Origin: Paulinella micropora
Lineage: Eukaryota > Cercozoa > Imbricatea > Euglyphida
NCBI GenBank assembly: GCA_009731375.1
Contig: BJOX01000070.1
Span: 667,673 to 731,672, forward strand
DNA: 64,000 bases
Reading direction: 5' to 3'
Part shown: in pieces, positions 57,902-64,000 of the stretch
Layout: every line of letters begins with the position of its first letter
Numbering within the stretch: position 1 is the stretch's first letter
Notes under the pieces: model-generated
What the model was told of the DNA's origin: nothing
Databases searched by the model: none
The model's input: the letters and a program-made list of their open reading frames with translations, nothing else
Translations under genes and position numbers: made by a program

Positions 57902-58562
57902 CCTTGATGTACGCATTCTTCTCAGCTTTCTGCTTGTCAGCCTCCGAGACATTCTTTCCCGTGCCCTTTTCCCCCTTCATCCTGCGCTTCTTCTCGGGTT
58001 GTTCGGACCCTTCCGGCGAGGCCTGCGGTTTGCGCTTTCCAGTTGCATCAGGTGTGGAGACTGAAGAAGAAGACGACGCCGGAGACAGGGGAACCGGAGG
58101 TGGGGCAGAAGACGACGAGGATGAAGACGGTGTCGCGGAAGTGGCAGAGGAGCTCCTGGCCAGAGGTGTGATGGTTCCAACCGCCGCCTTGGGCTGTTTT
58201 TTGTTCGAGGGGATGGACCGTAATGGAGTGGATGTCGAGGAACTGCTCGATGAAGAGCTCGAAGAAGTACTCGACGAAGAGCTCGAAGGCTGTGTGGCAG
58301 CGGGGGCTGAAGACACGAGGCTGGGGGGCCTGCCTGCAGCTAGCTGAGCAGAAACACGACGAGCGAGGGCAGGGTCGGCGCGTGTTTTTTCCTCTTCCTT
58401 TTCGTCTCCCACCACCTCAGTAGCTGCAACACTGCCCTGAGAATTCGGGACGCGGGATGCAGCATTAGCAAGAGAATTGTTGGGGTGGAAAACAGAGGAA
58501 ACATCAGCCGGGGCAGCCTGCGAATCAGCGATTGTCCCCTTGGCCTCCTCCTTGGAACCATC
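57902..58562 (-). CDS. Ser/Thr/Pro-rich linker exon of the same gene
   Basis: A 661-nt exon, phase 0 to phase 1, with acceptor AACTTAG and donor GTCAGC. It starts DGSKEEAKGTIADSQAAP, contains a long Ser run and Pro/Ala-rich stretches, and ends with a basic segment (PEKKRRMKGEKGTGKNVSEA) that resembles a nuclear localisation signal. It is a disordered linker between the N-terminal exons and the exon at 57833. Plus-strand Glu/Val-rich frames here are shadows. Confidence 0.6.
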
Positions 58563-58595
58563 CTAAGTTGAAAAATATGGCATATTTTTCAACAC
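58563..58595 (-). other. Predicted 33-nt intron made almost wholly of one hairpin
   Basis: Minus strand: GT, then arms GTTGAAAAATATG and CATATTTTTCAAC (13 bp, fully complementary, first arm overlapping the donor GT) around one C, then TTAG. Removal joins the 31-nt micro-exon (58626–58596) to DGSKEEAKG in phase; read through, it has an in-frame TAG. Confidence 0.5.
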
Positions 58596-58626
58596 GACAA
58601 TGAAGACGTCGTGGTGGAAGATGTGT
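58596..58626 (-). CDS. Predicted 31-nt micro-exon
   Basis: The acceptor is CATCCGAG and the donor GTGTTG. With the two bases from 58742 it reads R, then HIFHHDVFIV, and ends in phase 0. It sits between two introns that both carry the ATATGnCATAT hairpin. Support comes only from phase continuity and splice dinucleotides. Confidence 0.4.
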
Positions 58627-58634
58627 CTCGGATG

Positions 58635-58731
58635 AAAAATATGACATATTTTTGAGACATGGAAAAAAAAACCAAGTGGAGCAAAGAATCGTGAGACACT
58701 GAAGCCCACAAGAAAAATATATCATATTTTT
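58635..58731. other. Two intronic palindromes in one 115-nt intron
   Basis: AAAAATATGACATATTTTT (58635–58653, with outer TGTCTC / GAGACA) and AAAAATATATCATATTTTT (58713–58731) lie in intron 58741–58627. Confidence 0.75.
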
Positions 58732-58796
58732 GTTTGAAGACCTAGCCTGCTCATCCATCTCTTTTTGAAATTGCTGGAGATAGTTGTTCACAGCCC

Positions 58797-58978
58797 CTAC
58801 ACCCGAGAGCAAAAACAAAAAATCATAGTGACACGAAGCGAAAAAACAGTTCGGGCAAGCATGGCAGCCATGAACTCACAGCCCATAATTGAAACTTGTT
58901 CAAATTCAAGCAACAACTAGAACAACAGACACAAAGCAATAACAAACAACTAGAACAAAGGAGAGAGATCTTGCTGAC
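58797..58978 (-). other. Intron without the palindrome
   Basis: The 182-nt intron between 58979 and 58796 has GTCAGC and TGTAG ends. It contains a repeated ttgttctagttgtt segment but not the AAAAATATG motif, so the motif is frequent but not universal. Confidence 0.5.
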
Positions 58979-59489
58979 TTGTAGGAGCTGCCACGTTTGG
59001 GCCTTTGGCGAACATGTCGTACAACTTCTCGTCCCAGGTCACATTCGCAGGAAAGCCCACGTAGTAAGCTTCAGTGAGGCACAGTTCATCGAGCTGCAAA
59101 CGTCTTGAATTATCCAGCTTCGTCTTGGCTTGTGTCGTCGACCCACGCCTGAATGTGCCAAAGTCGAGGGTTGTAGTTGTAACTAGTAGCACCTTTTGGC
59201 TTAAACGAAAACTTCCACACAACACCGAGATCGAAAGAGCTCTCGATGTGACCCGTGTGGTCAGTCCCATGCTCTCCTCCAAACTGACCACAAGAGAAAA
59301 AAAATATATTGAACGTGTTACATGCAACTTACTGGAGACAGGTTTCTTGATTTTCAGGTTTTCTTCTGCGAACGTGTTGCAATCAGGAACAAAAGGAGTG
59401 CCCTGAATCAATTTTGCCACTTCAACGAAGTGGCTTCTCAGCGCAGACAGGTAACCTCGCTTGAGAACCTAATATTGTCAAAAAAAAAC

Positions 59490-59800
59490 AGAAGTGGCGA
59501 GAATGATTTTACAAGGGTTGTCGGAAAACAAAAATACGACATATTCCGACACCGGAACCTTTTCAAATAAATCCGTCCGGAAAAAAGGTAAAAAATCACT
59601 TTCAAAGGATGTCTCAGAAAAAAAATATAGTATACTTTCCAAAGTGAGCCGGTTTGAGCCCACACTCGGTGCCACCAAGGCACAAAAACCGGTTTCGGGC
59701 GTCAGTTTTTGGGAACAAGTGGCCGGACTGGGTCCGTTTGCCATTTTTGATTGCATTTCACCATATGGGCGTGACTTTCCGTCCCTATCAAAATGAAAAA
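59490..59800 (-). CDS. Possible upstream exon of the minus-strand gene
   Basis: After TTTGATAG the frame gives PYGEMQSKMANGPSPATCSQ then KLTPETGFCALVAPSVGSN. It ends in a TA-rich stretch with two more palindrome-like motifs (59519–59551, with arms tgtcgga / tccgaca, and 59620–59638). The donor and the start codon were not identified. Confidence 0.3.
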
Positions 59801-59932
59801 AAAAACACATGTTTTCAGGATCAACTTCATTTTTTTTTTTTTTGCTTCGTGACCGCTTCCGGTCAACTTGAGCACTTTTGTTCGGGTGTCTAGATTGTTG
59901 CACTCTCAAAATCGCTTTCCGAACACTACATC

Positions 59933-60390
59933 ATGGGTGGTCCCTCTGTCGACAAGTCTTACATCACCTACAAATGGTGGGTCTCACCTGAAATGAAGCT
60001 CATTGTCTCTGAGTGTGTCAGGCGATTTCTTGGGTTTTGGCTTCGAAGCTTGGGTGAAAATGTTTGCGCCTGACAGACTTTACAGATTTTGGCACAAGTT
60101 AGCGCATGTCAGGCATCAGAACGGTCAGTTCCGCAAAATTGAAGAACATGACGCCCAAGTTCTTTTATCGGAGGGCAGACAAGCGTTTTCGTGCTTCCTT
60201 CTTTTCGTCATGCTTCAACAGGGTCAGCGTTTTCTCCAGTGGGAGCTTGACTTGTGCCTTGAACTCAAGCATCGAGGACTAAGCAGGGAAGGACTCGATG
60301 TTTTGTCCTCGTTTGGAAGAGTGATTCCAATCAGGAGCTTTGATCGCCGCCGCAAAATTCGCCTTCAGGAAATCAAAACATCTCTAAGGT
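59933..60390 (+). CDS. First exon(s) of an unknown plus-strand gene
   Basis: ATG at 59933 gives MGGPSVDKSYITYKWWVSPE then MKLIVSECVRRFLGF. Near 60035 the frame shifts, and the next open segment reads FLGFGFEAWVKMFAPDRLYR, FWHKLAHVRHQNGQFRKIEE and on to LQEIKTSLR, then AAG-GTTCTT (donor-like). Either a frameshift or an unusual splice separates the two. The aromatic-rich N-terminus does not match a domain I can name. Confidence 0.45.
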
Positions 60391-60992
60391 TCTTTCCCTC
60401 CCCCTCCTTTACGCATGGATGAGCATGAACTGTTTTCAAAAATATACAATATTTTTTGTCTTTGAAAAAATGTTGCCCTTGGTTGTACTTCCCAACAAGT
60501 GTAGTTTCGAAAAATATAACATATTTTTCTTATCTGAAATGTTTTCTGAAACCCACAAGTACAATTCCTTTCATTAGTTGTACTTTAACCTTTGCAAATC
60601 CTCGATGTAAACAATCACAAAAATCTCGGTTCTCTGCGGATGGACTGGTTTTTGCTGCTCTTTTTCGTCTTTTGGCCATCAGATTTGCAAAAGAAGAGGA
60701 AGAGAAATCACCACTGTCTACTGCTGCAACTAGTTTTTGCTCTTCTGACTTTTGGGACAAGGCCAGAAGAGCAAAAACTCAAACTCTTGCTGGTCGTCTT
60801 CTGACTCCTGTCTGTCCAATTACTGGCTGGCTGGAAAGCAATGCCAGTTGGAGTTTACTTCTGAAGCACAATGTTACAATCTCCACCTTGCTTTGTTGAT
60901 CCTTGAAGCTTCGTTACTTGTTTCTTCCATTGTGCCCTGTCCAGAGGGATCAGGCAGAGTGGAAGAACCACTCAAACTGTTGCAGAGTTATA

Positions 60993-61033
<41 letters not shown>

Positions 61034-61042
61034 TGTCGTCAG
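60391..61042. other. Intron or intergenic DNA with two palindromes and (TA)n
   Basis: Palindrome motifs lie at about 60436–60458 and 60505–60530. A 100-codon forward segment (about 60600–60899, containing SRFSADGLVFAALFRLLAIR) may include an exon, but the boundaries are unclear. A TA array at 60990–61024 ends in T-rich sequence and GTCGTCAG. Confidence 0.4.
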
Positions 61043-61556
61043 TGTGGAGGAGAAACGAGCAGACGACCTGAAGTCTACTTGGTTCGACAACTTCGCGACC
61101 AGCTTGAAGTTTCGGAACGTCGGAGTGCCGAACGTTGGGAGTGGCCCCTACAACAACAGCATCTGGACTATCTTCGGAATTCTGAAATCTCATCGCCAGA
61201 ACCCTCCCAGCATGGTGCTTCGCGTGGGCCAGGTCGATGCTTTTCCAGATGATTTGTTTGATGACGCGGTCGTTGCCTTGACCCGAGCTAACATGAGAGA
61301 GCTTCAAACCAACAACAGAGATTTCAAGCGATTTTTGATGATTCCTCTTTGTTTGCCCCCGGACTTGTCAGTCGACACCCGGCCCTTCAATGAACCGGTT
61401 GTTTTCAAAGGTCTGCGAATGGAGAACCAGAACATTGCGTCGAACGACGCCCTCATCAGACTTCTCGAGAAACTTGATTTACAGCATCGCCGTTCGGATG
61501 TTTGGAGTTTCCAGCTTTTTACTGTAGATTCTAACATTTACAAGCGGATTTACAAG
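61043..61556 (+). CDS. 514-nt exon of the unknown plus-strand gene
   Basis: The acceptor is TTTTGTCGTCAG and the donor GTAGTA (61557). It is open for 171 codons: VEEKRADDLKSTWFDNFATS … RNVGVPNVGSGPYNNSIWTI … NREFK-like DFKRFLMIPLCLPPDLS … LLEKLDLQHRRSDVWSFQLF … VDSNIYKRIYK. It is clearly protein-like. A WFDNFA…NSIWT pattern could suit a transposase-type catalytic core, but this is conjecture and no family is assigned. Confidence 0.55.
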
Positions 61557-61779
61557 GTAGTAATTCTGTGCATGCATTCGAAAAATATTATATTTTTTTA
61601 ATTGATGTCACAAGCTTTGTATGATCGAAGCAGGGGTTTATCACACTTGACGTCCTGGATGGGTGTCTTCTTGTGTCATTGGCATGTTCACAAGTTCATT
61701 TGTGTCTTGATTTGGCGTGAGTTTAAGTGCCAGGTTTTTGGGCCCTTTGGCACGAGTTTTTTCTTTCCAAAAAGTTCAG

Positions 61780-61950
61780 GATCAAACCTATGCTCAAGAC
61801 GATTTCGGCTGTCATTGCCTACGTTCGTCTTGCTTACCCCACGTTGAAGCTGACATGCTAGACAATTTCCAGTTTAATGAAGAGCTCACCCCTGCGCAGA
61901 GGACCAACCTCGGAGGTTTGCTGGTTTTGTTTGAGTGGTTCATGCCAGTG
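61780..61950 (+). CDS. 171-nt exon of the unknown plus-strand gene
   Basis: The acceptor is AAGTTCAG and the donor GTCAGC (61951), the same donor type as in the minus-strand gene. It is 57 codons, phase 0 to phase 0, following the phase-0 end at 61556. It contains DDFGCHCLRSSCLPHVEADM and NFQFNEELTPAQRTNLGGLL. A palindrome motif (61977–61997) lies in the next intron. Confidence 0.5.
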
Positions 61951-62039
61951 GTCAGCAAGTCATGTTTGTGAGGTTTGAAAATATACTATATTTTTCTTCT
62001 TTTTGTTTCATACCCACGATCTCGGCTGCGTGATCAGGA

Positions 62040-62500
62040 AGAACATACATAATCAGATTTTTGCTTACTTGCATCGCGCCCTCCATGTCATTCTCCACTT
62101 CAGAGCTAACTAGTTATCGCACGTTTTGTGCATGCACCTTCTGACCCTCAACTACTGGAGGCGCCACCAGCATCCGGCGTGGAGTGCTTTTTGTCACGAC
62201 CCTCGGATCTTTTCTGAAGAGTGTTGCGAAGCTAACTTCAGCACCGTAGCCAGGCACTCTCTCACAGACCCCATGCGATTCGACGCCAAGCACGTCGAGC
62301 AGACCCTGTTGCTGGTAACTCACAGTCGATGCAATGTTGCGCTTCCTTCTGAGTCCGAAGGACAACTTGACCGGTTTCCAAGCTACCCTTCTTCAATCTG
62401 CACTCACGAGTTCCTGCACAAACAATCCTGTCATGCTTTTCGTCCCTTCATTTCTTCTTTCCAGTCGATGTTTGTACTCAGGTTTTTTTTCCAGCACGAG
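62040..62500 (+). CDS. Possible 3' exon(s) of the plus-strand gene, frame broken
   Basis: After ATAATCAG a short open stretch (IFAYLHRALHVILHFRAN) reaches a stop. A second frame then continues with LLTLNYWRRHQHPAWSAFCH, DPRIFSEECCEANFSTVARH and MRFDAKHVEQTLLLVTHSRC. Both look coding, so a frameshift is likely near 62110. A palindrome motif lies at 62510–62531. Confidence 0.4.
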
Positions 62501-62575
62501 TTGAAACTTGAAAAATATTTCATATTTTCTTCTTGTTAACATGGGTATGTTTTTATTAATTACAAAAACTATATT

Positions 62576-62860
62576 TTATCCCTCCGGGAGGTAAATGAGG
62601 CAGTACGTTGGCAGGACCAAGCGCGATATTGGGCCCGCAGGGTACTGTTGGAGGAGAGTCCGATGAAAAATTTGTTCACTTTTTTGCACAATGCTAAACA
62701 ATTGAGCAACTTTCTGGGTAAAACGCGGAAGCCGGCCAAGGACTAAATTGAGAGTGAGCAATTTCTGGGTAAAATGAGGAAGCCGGCCTAAGGCTGTTCA
62801 AATCTTTTGCTTGGAAAAAAATAAGTTACGGCAGGTTCTGGGCTTTAGGTTATGTCTTAA
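62576..62860. other. Unassigned DNA with a 57-bp tandem duplication
   Basis: gagcaaYttctgggtaaaa…gRggaagccggcc occurs twice (about 62703 and 62755). A minus-strand open stretch (QYPAGPISRLVLPTYCLIYL) could be a terminal exon but is unsupported. Confidence 0.5.
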
Positions 62861-62864
62861 CTCA

Positions 62865-63191
62865 AGAGTGTGTTTTGTGTATTGTGCGTGTGTTGTGCGT
62901 GTGTGACGTGTGTGTGATGTGTGAGTGTGTGATTTGTGTGTGTGTTGTGTGTGTGTTGTGTGTGTGTTGTGTGTGTTGTGTGTGTGTTGTGTGTGTGTGT
63001 GTGTGTGTGTTGTGTGTGTGTGTGTGTGTATGTGTTGTGTGTGTGTATGTGTTGTGTGTGTGTGTGTTGTGTGTGTGTGTTTGTGTGTGTGTGTTATGTG
63101 TGTGTGTTATGTGTGTGTGTGTGGTGTTTTGTGTGTGTGTGTGTGTGTGTGTTTTCTGTTTATATATCTATCTATCTACCTACCTATCTAC

Positions 63192-63235
<44 letters not shown>

Positions 63236-63274
63236 TTATCTATCTATCTATCCATCTATCTATCCTATCCTATC

Positions 63275-63322
<48 letters not shown>
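62865..63322. repeat. (TG)n then (CTAT)n arrays
   Basis: TGTGTGTTG-type repeats (62870–63155) are followed by CTAT repeats (63162–63322). The open frames are artefacts. Confidence 0.95.
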
Positions 63323-63789
63323 GCCTGTCTGTTGGCAAGCAGCCGCTGGAGGTGAGGAACGACGAAGGTTCCAAGGTTCTCTACTGTCAGAGTAGGCCCC
63401 CCCTATATCCCCTTCAAGGACAGTATCGTGCCTATCGTTGCTCTTCGACTCCGTACTGCAGAGTCCCAGCGCCGCAGGGCGAACAGACGACAGCGCATGC
63501 CCGGAGAGAGAACGTGCGCAAAGCGCTGACGGGGCCGAGCTGAAAGCAAGGAGTGGGTGGTTCTTTGCACAACCAGCTCGCAACTCCCGACACCTCAGCC
63601 CTTATGCCGCTTCAATCTCTTTGCACACGTTCCCGCACGGGTCCCCGAGCTTGTTCGGTCCCTTCTCGGGCTCGGCTACCTTGCGGCTTGAAGCGGGCAC
63701 AGGCGCCAACCCGAGCAAGAGGACGATGTGCAGCTGGGCAGGTGCTGAGTGGTCTGAATCGGGGGTAGTAATGAAAGGTTTTGGGCTTG

Positions 63790-63840
<51 letters not shown>

Positions 63841-64000
63841 GCCATCTGTCGACAGACAGAGAATTAGGGGATGGTGTGGGTGTGCTGGGCCCGTGGTGGG
63901 GTGCCTTATGTGTGCCTAGCCATACGCCTATAAGTCACATGCCGAAATAGCGACGGGAAGCACAATCCTGTTCCCTCAGGGTGCCCTTTCTCGCTTGTTG
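63323..64000. other. GC-richer unique DNA with one (CTAT)n array
   Basis: 63335–63542 has an open plus frame beginning KQPLEVRNDEGSKVLYCQSR after GGCAAG, a possible exon without confirmed boundaries. The same area is open in other frames. CTAT repeats lie at 63791–63839. The rest shows no gene. Confidence 0.4.

Larger units (their letters stand above)
55201..59468 (-). pseudogene. Multi-exon gene with DNA-methyltransferase-like domain and Cys-rich tail
   Basis: Exons on the minus strand, phase-compatible unless noted: 59468–59333, about 59276–58979 (frameshift near 59125), 58796–58742, 58626–58596, 58562–57902, 57833–57101 (runs into a gap), 57074–56523, 56457–56368 and 56260–55201. The C-terminal exon has the motif I of amino-methyltransferases (VLVACMGSGSEVIGAL … VTGLDID) with EKPTELSRQIL before it, and upstream NANKRAVVFHHHLSQYNLLV and EPVFWYKEKHNYQ. 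This is the order of the N6_N4_Mtase (beta-type) fold. The expected DPPY motif is not seen; DLVADTTEI stands near its place. After motif I come a Lys/acidic linker and a Cys cluster (CCMCEETF … ACQKCNSTVHKGWW … CEYTCGLETGDC … FCSEDCHYGWH), probably zinc-binding. Exon 57833 has a segment (FPLQAIVGLHSSHAIQQLHR) faintly like a ParB-type domain. A +1 frame change at an A6 run (about 55887) and the one near 59125 suggest decay or sequence errors. Confidence 0.6.

Noticed and set aside
61043-61556. Calling the plus-strand gene a transposase
   Set aside because: A WFDNFA…NSIWT pattern looked suggestive, but no complete catalytic set or terminal repeats could be shown.

Overview
The window is nuclear DNA from a repeat-rich eukaryote. 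It contains GT–AG introns, tRNA-derived SINE-like repeats, a degenerate non-LTR retrotransposon, a PIF/Harbinger DNA transposon, MITE-like elements and very large amounts of microsatellite. Nothing bacterial or organellar is visible. The species cannot be fixed from the sequence; a protist or alga, or a repeat-rich invertebrate, would fit. Ten runs of N mark a draft scaffold, and several long near-identical repeats abut these gaps, so part of the apparent structure may be assembly artefact.

Layout. (1) 1–28.6 kb is mostly tetra- and other short-unit microsatellite (ATGT/ACAT, CTAT, CTTT, TTA, TA, TC). Embedded in it on the + strand are short segments that look like real exons: AG in front, GT behind, open frames, and compatible phases in several chains (15043→16990→19841→20381→21544→23152→23340; 25467→25559; 27014→28232→28451). 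They suggest one gene of tiny exons separated by giant microsatellite introns, ending at a TGA at 28607–28609. Its product is not recognised. Partial copies of the exon edges are repeated inside the neighbouring microsatellite. (2) 28.6–30.5 kb: purine-rich tract, poly-G-flanked gap, SINE-like repeat. (3) 30.5–35.3 kb, minus strand: a broken non-LTR retrotransposon with an unusual domain order, RNase H in front of reverse transcriptase. (4) 35.3–47.0 kb: a rearranged second copy of the 24.8–28.8 kb region, interrupted by a complete 7.36-kb Harbinger-type element (36967–44326, TTA target duplication, terminal inverted repeats) carrying a spliced but frameshifted transposase and a second, convergent gene. 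(5) 47.0–56.9 kb: a 4.95-kb block present twice, the two copies separated only by a 10-N gap; most likely unmerged contigs. (6) 50.2–59.9 kb, minus strand: a multi-exon gene with a DNA-methyltransferase-like domain and a Cys-rich C-terminus, with frame breaks. (7) 59.9–62.5 kb, plus strand: a second multi-exon gene of unknown function. Many introns and UTRs of both genes contain a near-palindrome of the form AAAAATATGnCATATTTTT; one predicted 33-nt intron is almost nothing but this hairpin. (8) 62.6–64 kb: TG and CTAT microsatellites and unassigned DNA.

The most unusual signals are the exon-edge copies in microsatellite introns, the hairpin-bearing introns, and the RNase H–RT order of the retrotransposon. 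No metabolic or operon-like logic links the genes.
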